A DNA stretch of 64,000 nucleotides, taken from the NCBI RefSeq assembly GCF_014207375.1, contig NZ_JACHEE010000007.1:124001-188000 (forward strand). The letters run 5' to 3'. This document shows positions 25,723 through 33,726 of this stretch, piece by piece (position 1 is the first letter of the stretch; the number at the start of each line of letters is the position of its first letter). The notes under the pieces are model-generated. The model did not search any database. It saw only the letters and a program-made list of their open reading frames with translations, and had not been told where the DNA came from. The position numbers and the translations under genes were made by a program. The stretch comes from Arthrobacter sp. AZCC_0090 (GTDB lineage: Bacteria > Actinomycetota > Actinomycetes > Actinomycetales > Micrococcaceae).

Positions 25723-26262
25723 ATGGATGCTTTGGAATACCTGGTCTCAGTGGGCGGTGTCGCTCGGGTAGGTCTGCTGCGCGCCAACGGCTATACGCCC
25801 TTAGCCATCCGCAAGCTGGCCGCCGCCGGGGCGCACCAACCACGGAAAGGGATATGGGCCCTCCCGTCAGCGGATATGGAATACCTCACGGCCATTCTCA
25901 ATAACGGGCAGCTTACCTGCGCCAGTGCCGCACTACGCTACGGCCTGTGGATCAAAGACAAGCCCGAACGTGTGCATCTGTCCACGCGGCACTGCCGGGG
26001 CAGGGGCTTCGTCCGGCATGGCGGTCTTCGCCTGTCTCCGGAGAACGCCGTTCCTGTGGCCTCCGTGGAAGACACCGTCATTCACGCGTTGACCTGCTTG
26101 CGGGACGTGGACGCCATTTCGATTGCGCAATCGGCCATCCAAGAGTTCGGTATCCCGCGGGAAATACTCGAAAGCGAGATCTCTGCCAACTGCTACGGAG
26201 ACGCGAGAAGGCTTCTGATTCGCAACGCGCGGAGTCGAGTCCGGCCCAGAAATCCGACGCCG
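25723..26262 (+). pseudogene. Truncated AbiEi/DUF559-type protein (N-terminal part only)
   Basis: About 180 codons of a protein whose beginning (ALEYLVSVGGVARVGLLRANGYTPLAIRKL) is the winged-helix AbiEi-type N-terminus seen in DUF559 endonuclease-like proteins. Its region SVEDTVIHALTCLRDVDAISIAQSAI follows the same family. Full relatives continue into a PD-(D/E)XK-like DUF559 domain, as in the intact gene at 46738. Here the family sequence stops at the 3' end of the HTH-MurA gene (26263), and the frame merely reads on through antisense murA to 26742. The nuclease half is gone. The gene begins 65 bases after a family B palindrome. Confidence 0.7.
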
Positions 26263-27786
26263 TCAGTCCTGGAAGTACTCGATCTTGGCGCCGATGGTGT
26301 TGAGTCGCTCGGCCAGGTCCTCATAGCCGCGTTCAATCACGTAGATGTTGCGCAACTCGGACGTGCCACGGGCCGCGAGCATGGCCAGCAGCAGGCACGC
26401 GGCGGGACGGAGGGCCGGTGGGCAACCGACTTCCGCACCACGCCATTTGGTGGGGCCATTGACGTAGATGCGGTGCGGATCGAGGAGCTGTACCTGGGCT
26501 CCGAGTTTGTTGAGCTCGGTCAGGTAGATGGCCCGGTTCTCGTAGACCCAGTCGTGGATCATGGTCTGGCCCTCGGCATTGCCCGCGATCACCGCGAAGA
26601 ATGGCAGGTTGTCGATGTTCAGACCGGGGAATGGCATCGGATGGATCTTGTCCTCGGGGGCGCGCAGCCGGGATGGCTTGGTGGTGACATCCACCAAGCG
26701 CGTCCGTCCGTTGCGGGCAAAGTACTCGCCGGAGATGTCTAATTGCTGACCCATCTGCTCAAGCGTGGCCAGTTCGATCTCCATGAACTCGATGGGGACT
26801 CGGCAAATGGTGACCTCCGAGTTGGTCACGATTCCCGCGGTGATCAGGCTCATGGCCTCGATCGGGTCTTCGGACGGGAAGTACTCAATGTCGACGTCGA
26901 TCGCCGGGCTGCCAGTGATCTTCAGGGTGGTTGTCCCGATGCCGTCGATCACCACGCCGAGTCCCTGCAGGTAGAAGCAGAGGTCCTGCACCATGTAGTT
27001 GGGGCTGGCGTTGCGGATCACCGTGGTCCCGCTGCGGTGGGCGGCCGCCATGATGGCGTTCTCCGTCACCGTGTCACCGCGCTCCGTGAGCACGAACGTG
27101 CGATCGTCGCCATCGGCCGGAGGGGCCTGCACGGAATAGAAACCGGACTTGGCCTCCACAGAGAGCCCGAACTGGCGCAACGCTTGCATGTGCGGTTCCA
27201 CGGTACGGGTCCCCAGATCGCAACCACCGGCGTACGGCAGTTGGTAGGTGGCCGCTTCATCAAGGAGCGGGCCAAGCAGCATGATGACGCTGCGGGTCCG
27301 GCGGGCTGCCTCCACATCCATCGAGGCGAGGTCCAGGGTCTCCGGGCGGCGAATGCGGAGATCGTTGCCGTTGAGCCAAGTGCACTCGACGCCGATGGAC
27401 GTCAGAACCTCGACGATCCGGTTGACTTCTTCTATCCGGGCAAGCCGACGCAGGGTGGTGGTGCCTCGGTTGATGAGGCTCGCACAAAGCAGCGCGACGC
27501 CAGCATTCTTGCTACTGTTGACGTCCACTGAGCCGGAGAGCGTGCGTCCGCCCTCAACGCGCAGGTGTGTCATCTGCCGTTTGCCGACTTTGACGATGGT
27601 GCGCCCGAAGATGGACTCAAGGCGTTCGATCATTCGGAGGCTGAGGTTCTGCTTGCCCTGTTCCATGCGGGCAATGGCGCTTTGGCTGGTGCCCAGTTCC
27701 GAAGCGAGCTGTCCCTGTGTCCAGCCCTTTTCGCCTCGGGCATCGCGAAGAAGGAGACCTACATGTTCGGCAGTCGGTTGCGTCAT
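26263..27786 (-). CDS. XRE helix-turn-helix fused to a divergent MurA-like enolpyruvyl transferase
   Basis: A 507-residue fusion. Residues ~8-62 are an XRE/Cro-type DNA-binding domain (GEKGWTQGQLASELGTSQSA). Residues ~73-507 are a UDP-N-acetylglucosamine enolpyruvyl transferase fold. MurA catalytic residues are retained: Lys93-Asn94 (K22-N23 of E. coli), Cys189 in AGGCDLGTRTVEPH (C115) and Arg194 (R120). The usual FPTDMQ loop is FPGLNIDNLP, keeping the Asp but losing the rest. The start is ATG 27786; a TTG at 27792 is possible. A 13-bp palindrome lies 15 bases upstream. It may be a specialised MurA or an enzyme-turned-regulator. Confidence 0.85.
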   Translation of the reverse strand: MTQPTAEHVGLLLRDARGEKGWTQGQLASELGTSQSAIARMEQGKQNLSLRMIERLESIFGRTIVKVGKRQMTHLRVEGGRTLSGSVDVNSSKNAGVALLCASLINRGTTTLRRLARIEEVNRIVEVLTSIGVECTWLNGNDLRIRRPETLDLASMDVEAARRTRSVIMLLGPLLDEAATYQLPYAGGCDLGTRTVEPHMQALRQFGLSVEAKSGFYSVQAPPADGDDRTFVLTERGDTVTENAIMAAAHRSGTTVIRNASPNYMVQDLCFYLQGLGVVIDGIGTTTLKITGSPAIDVDIEYFPSEDPIEAMSLITAGIVTNSEVTICRVPIEFMEIELATLEQMGQQLDISGEYFARNGRTRLVDVTTKPSRLRAPEDKIHPMPFPGLNIDNLPFFAVIAGNAEGQTMIHDWVYENRAIYLTELNKLGAQVQLLDPHRIYVNGPTKWRGAEVGCPPALRPAACLLLAMLAARGTSELRNIYVIERGYEDLAERLNTIGAKIEYFQD

Positions 27787-27800
27787 GAGCAAAAAATATC

Positions 27801-27813
27801 ATAGATGGTCTAT
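27801..27813. promoter_or_regulatory. Palindrome ATAGATGGTCTAT upstream of HTH-MurA
   Basis: Five-base arms ATAGA/TCTAT around TGG, 14 bases before the ATG of the fusion gene and overlapping a TATGAT -10-like box on the minus strand. It is a plausible self-operator for the XRE domain. No ribosome binding site is visible, so the message may be leaderless. Confidence 0.45.
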
Positions 27814-27914
27814 TGAGGCATATTTCATGATTCAACACGCCGGATTCACTGCTTGCTAGTCGTTTCGTGCGATACGCGTTGACACCATCGCGACCACGAG
27901 GCAGGCTCAGTCGG

Positions 27915-28448
27915 ATGAGGTCCAGCGAATCGTCGAGCTACTCGCCCTCTACGCTGCGTGCGGAGGTCCGCCCGGCCAAAGACAGCGACCTCGCCCACAT
28001 TCTCGAGGTCGAAGCCCAAGCCGGGCGTCCCTTTCTTGACGCTGCAATGCTGGCGGAAGCGATCGACGACGACGCGCGCCTTGTGGTGGTCGCTTTCGTG
28101 CGCGGAGCGTCCGACGTCGGGGAGCTTGTCGGCTGGGGCAAGACCCATTCCTGGGACTATGCCGACGGCGCCGCGCCCAAGGGCCACTACCTGGGCGGCG
28201 TCACCGTGCGGCCGGATCGCCGGCGCAAGGGAATCGGCACAGCCTTGACCCAAGCCCGGCTGGATTGGATATGGCGCCGGGCATCGGAAGCCTGGTACGT
28301 CGTGAACGCGTCCAACCTCGCGTCAATCGGACTGCATCGCCGCTGGGGGTTCGCGGAAGTCGCCAGGGCGCCGGGCTTTCACACGACAACGTTCGACGGC
28401 GGTGCGGGCATACTCATGCGGACGGACCGCCCTGGCGCGCCCGCATAA
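27915..28448 (+). CDS. GNAT-family N-acetyltransferase
   Basis: A 177-residue acyltransferase with the GNAT core. Motif A is LGGVTVRPDRRRKGIGTAL, holding the R/Q-x-x-G-x-G/A acetyl-CoA site, then VVNASNLASIGLHRRWGFAEV as motif B. Substrate unknown. ATG 27915 is preferred; a GTG at 27867 would add 16 residues, but a TTGACA-like box falls inside that stretch. It converges on the EcfT gene. Confidence 0.83.
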   Translation: MRSSESSSYSPSTLRAEVRPAKDSDLAHILEVEAQAGRPFLDAAMLAEAIDDDARLVVVAFVRGASDVGELVGWGKTHSWDYADGAAPKGHYLGGVTVRPDRRRKGIGTALTQARLDWIWRRASEAWYVVNASNLASIGLHRRWGFAEVARAPGFHTTTFDGGAGILMRTDRPGAPA

Positions 28449-28461
28449 AGGGGGCCGCCGG

Positions 28462-29265
28462 CTAGCCCTGCTTCAGCCAGACGAAGTGCCAAGTTCCTGC
28501 CGACTGGGCAGCGAGCACGGCCGCGGCGGCAATGACCAACCCGCCCACCAAAACCCAGGCGTCCAAGCGACTGTAGGTGGATTCGCGGGCCCAGGTCCGC
28601 GGTCCACCGCCGAAGCCTCGTGCCTCCATGGTCACGGCCAAGCGCGACGCCCGGCGTATCGCCTGGACCAGCAAGCCGAAGCTTTGGCCTAGCATTGCCC
28701 GGAACCGTTGCATCGGACTCCCGTGCGAGCCGACGCCACGCGCGCGCCGTGCCATGCCAATGGTCTGCCACTCCTCCGCCATGAGCCCTACGAGCCGCAG
28801 CGCGGCCAAGGTGCCCAAGACAAAACGGTGCGGCAGTTTCGCCTTCTGCGCCAAGGCATCGGCAAGGTCAGTCGGATCGGTGCAACTCATCAGGAGAATG
28901 GCCGGCAATGCGATCGCCAAGCCGCGCAGCATGAACCCGAGTCCCAGCTGAAGCGAGCCTTCGCTGATGGACCAGATCCCGACGTCGAGCAGTATCCTGC
29001 CGCTGTCAGCCGACAGGATCGCGGTACTCCAGCCGCCGAGCGCTGCCGCGATGATCAGAGGCCAGCCACGCTGCCACAGCAAGCGCAGCGTGAGGCCCGC
29101 GAGGGGGAACAACGCCAGCTCTCCGAGGAGAGCGGTCGAGGCAGACACCAAATCGATAGACAACGCCAACACCAACGTGATCAGGAAGACCGACACGAAC
29201 TTGGCCAGCGGATTCGCGCGCGTCAGGAGCGCATTGTTGCTGCGCAGGCTCAGGGCTTCCCTCAT
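28462..29265 (-). CDS. ykoC: ECF transporter T component (YkoC-like)
   Basis: A 267-residue membrane protein with about five transmembrane segments. Its conserved cytoplasmic coupling helices are marked by the A-R-G/A-R-G signatures MARRARGVG and MEARGFGGG. This is the EcfT scaffold that connects ATPase and substrate-binding subunits. The start at 29265 overlaps the ATPase stop (ATGA); upstream in-frame sequence lies within the ATPase gene. With the next two genes it forms a ykoEDC-type vitamin importer. Confidence 0.87.
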   Translation of the reverse strand: MREALSLRSNNALLTRANPLAKFVSVFLITLVLALSIDLVSASTALLGELALFPLAGLTLRLLWQRGWPLIIAAALGGWSTAILSADSGRILLDVGIWSISEGSLQLGLGFMLRGLAIALPAILLMSCTDPTDLADALAQKAKLPHRFVLGTLAALRLVGLMAEEWQTIGMARRARGVGSHGSPMQRFRAMLGQSFGLLVQAIRRASRLAVTMEARGFGGGPRTWARESTYSRLDAWVLVGGLVIAAAAVLAAQSAGTWHFVWLKQG

Positions 29266-30839
29266 GCCGCACCTGCCTCTTGCCGGGATGCGCCTTGCAA
29301 CGCAGGCTCGAGCCGCATCTCGGTGCCGCCCAGGACGGAGCTGAATTCCTGGTCGTGGGTCACGGAAACCACGGAGGTGCCGGCATCGAGCAGTTCGGAC
29401 AGGAACGACGCCAGCTCGGCCCACGTGTTGGCATCCTGGCCAAAGGTCGGTTCGTCCAGCACCAGGACACGCGGGTGCGCGGCAAGCACGGTGGCCACCG
29501 ACAGCCGCCTCTTCTCGCCGCCGGAGAGCGTGTACGGATTGGCGTCCACCAAATGCCCCAGCCGCAGCCGCTCCAGCAATTCGTCGACGCGGTCCTCGCC
29601 GTGGCCAAGGTGTTTGGGGCCGAACATGAGCTCGTCAAGCACCCGGCCCGTAACGAACTGGTGCTCAGGCTCTTGGAACACGGTCCCGATGCGGGAGATC
29701 AACTGCTGGGCCTTCCACTTGAAAGGATCGGTGCCGGCACCGTCGCTGAGCCCGACGGCGGCAGTCACCGTACCGGAAACGGGCGCCAACAGGCCGGCCA
29801 GGGTCAAAGCGAACGTGGACTTTCCGGCGCCGTTGGGCCCTGTGACGGTCAGCGCCTGCCCGGCGAGCACTTCGGCGTCGAGTCCGGCCTGCACAGGTAC
29901 GGGCGGGATGGTTGTGAACCCGCGGCGGCGCGCCCGCTTACGCGACACAGCAAGCTCCTGGGTGGCGAGCAGCAGCTCTCCCCCGCCCGTCGCCCCAGAA
30001 CGGGGCCGGGTGGCCGGCACGTACCCGGGCACCCAGACGCCCGCAGCAGTGAGCATGTCCCTTGCTTGCGCCAGCACTGTGTCCGGATCGCCATCCAAGA
30101 GCACAGCGGGCGTGGACCCTCCCTCAGAGGAGCTCCCCGGCTGGAGCACCACGATCCGGTCCACGAGGTCCTTCCACACGGAGACTCGATGCTCCACCAC
30201 CACCAGGGTGGCCCCGGTCTTGTCCAGGCAGCGGCCCACGGCATCGCGGACCTCCAGCACGCCCGCGGGGTCCAGGTTGGCGGTCGGCTCGTCCAAGAGA
30301 ATCAGGCCAGGCCTCATCGCCAGGATGCCAGCCAGCGCAAGGCGCTGTTTCTGCCCGCCCGAGAGCGCCGACGTCGGGTGGTCCAGCGCAAAGCCGCCTG
30401 CGGCACTATTCCGCAGCCCGACGTCGTCGAGCGCTTCATCAACGCGCTTCCAGATCTCTTCCCGCGGCACGCAAAGATTCTCGGCGCCGAACGCGACGTC
30501 GTCACCCAGTCGCGAAAGCACCACCTGGGTCTCGGGGTCTTGCTGCATGAGTCCGGCACGGCCCCGCTGGGCCCTCGGCGAAACGCCGTCCACCAGCAAC
30601 GAGCCTGTCTCGTCGGCGTCGTCGCCTTCCTCGCCCAGCACGCCCGCCAGGGCATGCAGGAACGTCGACTTGCCTGCGCCCGACGGGCCAAGCAGCAGCA
30701 CACGCTCTCCCGGACGAATGTCCAGGTCCAGGGCGTGGATGGCCTGCGTGGCGCGGCCCGCGTGCCGCCAGCCCCAGCCTTGCGCGGAAATTGCGGCGGG
30801 TCGCACCACAGCGGAGGTGCCGGAATCAGGACTGGGCAT
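29262..30839 (-). CDS. ykoD: ECF transporter dual ATPase (YkoD-like)
   Basis: A 525-residue fusion of two ABC ATPase domains. The first has Walker A GPSGAGKST, signature LSGGQKQR and Walker B LILLDEPTANLD. The second has GPNGAGKST, LSGGEKRR and VLVLDEPTFGQD. A low-complexity linker joins them. It energises the ECF importer with EcfT and the YkoE S component. The start at 30839 overlaps the YkoE stop (TGATG), so it is translationally coupled. Confidence 0.92.
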   Translation of the reverse strand: MPSPDSGTSAVVRPAAISAQGWGWRHAGRATQAIHALDLDIRPGERVLLLGPSGAGKSTFLHALAGVLGEEGDDADETGSLLVDGVSPRAQRGRAGLMQQDPETQVVLSRLGDDVAFGAENLCVPREEIWKRVDEALDDVGLRNSAAGGFALDHPTSALSGGQKQRLALAGILAMRPGLILLDEPTANLDPAGVLEVRDAVGRCLDKTGATLVVVEHRVSVWKDLVDRIVVLQPGSSSEGGSTPAVLLDGDPDTVLAQARDMLTAAGVWVPGYVPATRPRSGATGGGELLLATQELAVSRKRARRRGFTTIPPVPVQAGLDAEVLAGQALTVTGPNGAGKSTFALTLAGLLAPVSGTVTAAVGLSDGAGTDPFKWKAQQLISRIGTVFQEPEHQFVTGRVLDELMFGPKHLGHGEDRVDELLERLRLGHLVDANPYTLSGGEKRRLSVATVLAAHPRVLVLDEPTFGQDANTWAELASFLSELLDAGTSVVSVTHDQEFSSVLGGTEMRLEPALQGASRQEAGAA

Positions 30840-31471
30840 CAGGAAAAGACGGGCTCCGAAGCGGCCTTGCGGGACGCGAACGCGCTCAGGACGCCAGTTT
30901 TGGCCAGGCCGCGGGTGGCGATCCAGGCCAGAGCGCCGGCAATGACGGCACCGGAAACCGTGCAGAACGCGATGTAAGCGAGCTTGTCGACGGCTTCGTA
31001 GGCGATGTTCCAGCCCCACGGCAGGAAGGAATCGTTCAAACCGCAGAACAGGCCCGCACCGGCACCGGCCAGCAGGGACGCGGGCAGGTTGAACTTCTTG
31101 TACATGAATGCCAAGAAGATGAGCTCTGCACCGAGTCCCTGGAGGAGTCCGGACATCAACACGGTGGTGCCGTACTGGGAACCCATGATGAGTTCGCTGG
31201 TGGCAGCGACGGTCTCACAGAAAATTGCCGCACCGGGCTTGCGGATAATGAGCATGCCCAGCACAGCCGGAATCATCCAGCCGCCAGCAATGATGCCGGT
31301 CACCGGCGGGTATGCGGCGGTCATCGGCGTCGAGACGAGGGCAGCCATCTGGTCCCATGCCCAGAAGATCACGCCGCCGGCGATGGAGATCAAAGCCGCC
31401 ACCACGATGTCCACGACACGCCAGTTGTAACCGGGCTTGGTGATGCCCGGCTTTGCAGAAATACCAGTCAT
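30839..31471 (-). CDS. ykoE: ECF transporter S component for thiamine/HMP (YkoE-like)
   Basis: A 210-residue membrane protein with about six transmembrane segments (VVDIVVAALISIAGGVIFW, MIPAVLGMLII and so on), of the YkoE family that binds hydroxymethylpyrimidine or thiamine. Its leader carries a TPP riboswitch, which strongly supports a thiamine-related substrate. AGGAGG lies upstream of ATG 31471 and is part of a hairpin. The open frame to 31741 runs through the riboswitch and is not coding. Confidence 0.9.
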   Translation of the reverse strand: MTGISAKPGITKPGYNWRVVDIVVAALISIAGGVIFWAWDQMAALVSTPMTAAYPPVTGIIAGGWMIPAVLGMLIIRKPGAAIFCETVAATSELIMGSQYGTTVLMSGLLQGLGAELIFLAFMYKKFNLPASLLAGAGAGLFCGLNDSFLPWGWNIAYEAVDKLAYIAFCTVSGAVIAGALAWIATRGLAKTGVLSAFASRKAASEPVFS

Positions 31472-31476
31472 TTTGT

Positions 31477-31495
31477 CCTCCTGAGGAACAGGAGG
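31477..31495 (-). promoter_or_regulatory. Ribosome-binding-site hairpin before ykoE
   Basis: On the minus strand CCTCCTG pairs perfectly with CAGGAGG across a 5-base loop, and the second arm contains the AGGAGG ribosome binding site. It can hide the site and is the likely expression platform of the TPP riboswitch. Confidence 0.65.
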
Positions 31496-31560
31496 GGAAA
31501 GTGTTTCGGCTTGCCTCCGAGCGGCCTCCGCCGCACCGGTTCCGGACACTATGAGAACTC

Positions 31561-31676
31561 GACTCCCTTGCGCCGGTACTAGCCGGATCAGGTTCGAGGG
31601 TCTGCGGTTGTCCGCACTCTCAGCGCCCGTCCTCCGTGCCGCATTGCTGCGAGCCCGACGGCGGCGCTCCCCTGTC
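31561..31676 (-). ncRNA. TPP riboswitch (THI element)
   Basis: Read on the minus strand it begins with the P1 strand around GGGGAGCGCC. It continues with GCTGAGAGTGCGG and CAGACCCTCGAACCTGATCC, then GGCTAGTACCGGCGCAAGGGA: the conserved CTGAGA, ACCTGATC and GCGNAGGGA blocks in order. It should lower expression of ykoEDC when thiamine pyrophosphate is plentiful. Confidence 0.93.
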
Positions 31677-31758
31677 GTTATCAATCCACCCTTTTGGGCG
31701 TGGTTCAGTTTACACCTTGGCAGGGTTGTCAGGACGGTCACAAAAGTCGGAAAACGAA

Positions 31759-31850
31759 GGATTCTGCTGGATCATTCGTGGTCTCAGGGCACGCAGGCCT
31801 GCGGTGGCGCGGACGGGCGCCGGAACTGGGAGAATGATCCAGCAGAATCC
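31759..31850. repeat. Palindromic repeat family B, copy 2 (92 bp)
   Basis: Perfect 19-base inverted arms (31759-31777 and 31832-31850; outer end GGATTCTGCTGG) around a 54-base GC-rich centre. A degenerate copy lies at 25557. It sits between the TPP riboswitch and the NUDIX gene, in the only non-coding stretch above 300 bases. Confidence 0.9.
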
Positions 31851-31878
31851 ATCGCAGCAAGCTGGCAAAGGAGCGGTC

Positions 31879-32670
31879 TTGGCAGGCATAGGCGAAGCGA
31901 ACAGCACCACGGTGTCCGAACCAAGGCTCGCCGCGAGCGTGATCCTGGTCCGCGACGCTCCCCTTCCCGGGAGCACTGACGGTCCGGCCCGCCCTGACGC
32001 TTCGGCCGGCCCTGACGCTTCCGCCGGTCCTGACGGCCGGGTGGCTTCCGAAGGTGCCCCAAGCGGCCTGGAAGTGTTCGTCCAGCACCGGGTGTCCACG
32101 ATGGATTTCGCCGCGGGCATGGTCGTTTTCCCCGGGGGCCGGGTGGACAACGTGGACAGCACCGGCTGGGACTTCGCGGACGACGTCGTCGAGCGGCACG
32201 CGGCCGCATGGCACCGGAGCAGCATCGCCGTCGAGCCCGCATCGGCCCGGCATAACGCCGGCCGGGTGCTGGCGGCGGCGCAACGTGAGGTGTCCGAAGA
32301 GGCCGGGCTAAAGCTCGACGCCGGAACCCTTCGCCCGTGGGCCAACTGGGTCACTCCGGAGGACCAGCCCAAGCGCTTCGACACGTACTTCTACGTTGCC
32401 TGCCCTTCAGCGGGGGCCGAGCCACAGCACCAGACTACGGAGGCATCGTCATCACTGTGGATGCCGGTCCGCGGAATTCTTGATGCCGAGGCCGCGGGGA
32501 CCCTCAAGCTGATGCCGCCCACCTTGGTCCTGCTGGATGAGCTGCTCGCTCTCGGCACGGTGGAGGCTGTGTTGGCTGAAGAGCGTGACATCTTTCCCGT
32601 GCGGCCGGAGCCCGGGGCCTTGAAGGAGTTCTTCCGGCTCAGGCGCCAACCCCCGTCCGTTGCTCCGTAA
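31879..32670 (+). CDS. NUDIX hydrolase, NUDT19-like with split Nudix box
   Basis: A 263-residue NUDIX-fold hydrolase. The Nudix box is interrupted: MVVFPGGRVD is separated from the catalytic REVSEEAGL by about 45 residues, as in the NUDT19/RP2p group (CoA-type substrates in animals). An early low-complexity stretch PDASAGPDASAGPD comes from a tandem 18-bp DNA repeat near 31992-32034. TTG 31879 is chosen as start because AAAGGAG precedes it by five bases; the ATG at 31834 lies inside the palindrome arm and has no such site. Substrate unknown. Confidence 0.8.
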   Translation: MAGIGEANSTTVSEPRLAASVILVRDAPLPGSTDGPARPDASAGPDASAGPDGRVASEGAPSGLEVFVQHRVSTMDFAAGMVVFPGGRVDNVDSTGWDFADDVVERHAAAWHRSSIAVEPASARHNAGRVLAAAQREVSEEAGLKLDAGTLRPWANWVTPEDQPKRFDTYFYVACPSAGAEPQHQTTEASSSLWMPVRGILDAEAAGTLKLMPPTLVLLDELLALGTVEAVLAEERDIFPVRPEPGALKEFFRLRRQPPSVAP

Positions 32671-32730
32671 CTGTCCTGAAGTGGGGTTAGGCTGGGGATG
32701 GTCCTGTTTCCTCCCGCAAGGAGTCCCGGA

Positions 32731-32991
32731 ATGAACCTGCTCTTCAAACTGCTCGGTACCGGTGTGAGCATCGGCGCAGGAATCGTCGGCAGCAAGCTCG
32801 TCAACGCGCTGTGGGAAAAGTCCACCGGCAACAAGCCTCCGAAGGGCCACGACGACATGGAAGCGAGCCTGCGCTCAGCCCTGACCTTCGCTCTGATTTC
32901 GGCCACCGTCAGCACCGTCATCCAGGTTCTCGCCAGCCGCAGCACTCAGCGCGCCATCTCGCGCTTCTCGAAGACGCAGGACATCGTCTAG
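32731..32991 (+). CDS. DUF4235 small membrane protein
   Basis: An 86-residue protein with two hydrophobic helices (LLFKLLGTGVSIGAGIVGSKL and ALTFALISATVSTVIQVLA) of the actinobacterial DUF4235 family, function unknown. AAGGAG precedes ATG 32731. Its 3' end overlaps the convergent MrpG gene by four bases. Confidence 0.8.
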   Translation: MNLLFKLLGTGVSIGAGIVGSKLVNALWEKSTGNKPPKGHDDMEASLRSALTFALISATVSTVIQVLASRSTQRAISRFSKTQDIV

Positions 32992-33458
32992 GCCGACGGG
33001 CCGCCATTCCCTGTGGTGCCACCCGTGTGCCCGCCGTTTCGGCTGTGCGGCACGTCCGAGCCTGCTTCTTCAGCTTTCTCGGCTGCCCGCTCACCAGCCG
33101 CACGTAGCACCACGGCCTCGAGTTCGTCTGTGCTGAGCAACTCGGGGTGGAGGTGCTTCGTCCTGTAGCCTGCGCGGCCCACCATGTGTGCGGACACGGG
33201 CACCGTCAGCAGTTGGAAAATCCAGGCGACCGCCAGGATCGGCCAAACCCACCATTCGCGCATCTGCAGCCCGATCGCTGCCAAGACAAGGAACAGTCCC
33301 AACACTTGCGGCTTGGTAGCTGCGTGCATGCGGCTCATGAGGTCCGGGAAGCGCAACAGTCCGATTGCCGCGCCCAACGACATCAGCGCACCCGCTATCA
33401 GCAGCACTGCGGTGACGGCGTCGATCACGGCATCCACTCCGGTGGCGTTAGGAGTCAT
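32988..33458 (-). CDS. mrpG: Mrp antiporter subunit G
   Basis: A 156-residue membrane protein with three transmembrane segments and the MrpG hallmark GLLRFPDLMSRMHAATKPQVLG. It is the last gene of the six-gene Mrp operon, overlapping mrpF by 11 bases. The hydrophilic C-terminal tail (about 45 residues, Glu/Gly-rich) is longer than in Bacillus homologues. Confidence 0.92.
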   Translation of the reverse strand: MTPNATGVDAVIDAVTAVLLIAGALMSLGAAIGLLRFPDLMSRMHAATKPQVLGLFLVLAAIGLQMREWWVWPILAVAWIFQLLTVPVSAHMVGRAGYRTKHLHPELLSTDELEAVVLRAAGERAAEKAEEAGSDVPHSRNGGHTGGTTGNGGPSA

Positions 33459-33726
33459 TGACCTGTCCCCTCCGGTCGGCCACGAAGCGGGCCACCGTCA
33501 CCGATCCGACAAACCCGATCAACGTCAGCGCCACGAGCAGCACGAGGTTGTTGAGGTGCCTGTTGACGGCCATGTCGATGGACAGCGCCGCGCCCAGAAT
33601 GGCCAGGAGCACGTCGGAGGCGAGCACGCGGTCCAACAGTGACGGCCCGACGGCGATCCTGTAGATCGCGCCAGCCGCCGCGAGGCTCAGAATCACCGCC
33701 GCAACGATCAGCACGATGTCTTTCAT
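33448..33726 (-). CDS. mrpF: Mrp antiporter subunit F
   Basis: A 92-residue protein with three transmembrane segments and the conserved GPSLLDRVLASDVLL motif of MrpF. It overlaps mrpE by four bases and mrpG by eleven. Part of the membrane complex exchanging cytoplasmic Na+ for external H+. Confidence 0.92.
   Translation of the reverse strand: MKDIVLIVAAVILSLAAAGAIYRIAVGPSLLDRVLASDVLLAILGAALSIDMAVNRHLNNLVLLVALTLIGFVGSVTVARFVADRRGQVNDS

Noticed and set aside
26263..26742. C-terminal part of the 339-codon frame beginning at 25723
   Set aside because: This part is antisense to the HTH-MurA gene and does not resemble the DUF559 domain, so the gene is treated as truncated.
28708..30977. Two long plus-strand frames of 745 and 565 codons
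   Set aside because: Both are antisense to the ykoD/ykoC genes, whose ABC and EcfT motifs are unmistakable.
31472..31741. N-terminal extension of the YkoE frame
   Set aside because: It would translate the TPP riboswitch; the SD-bearing ATG at 31471 is the start.
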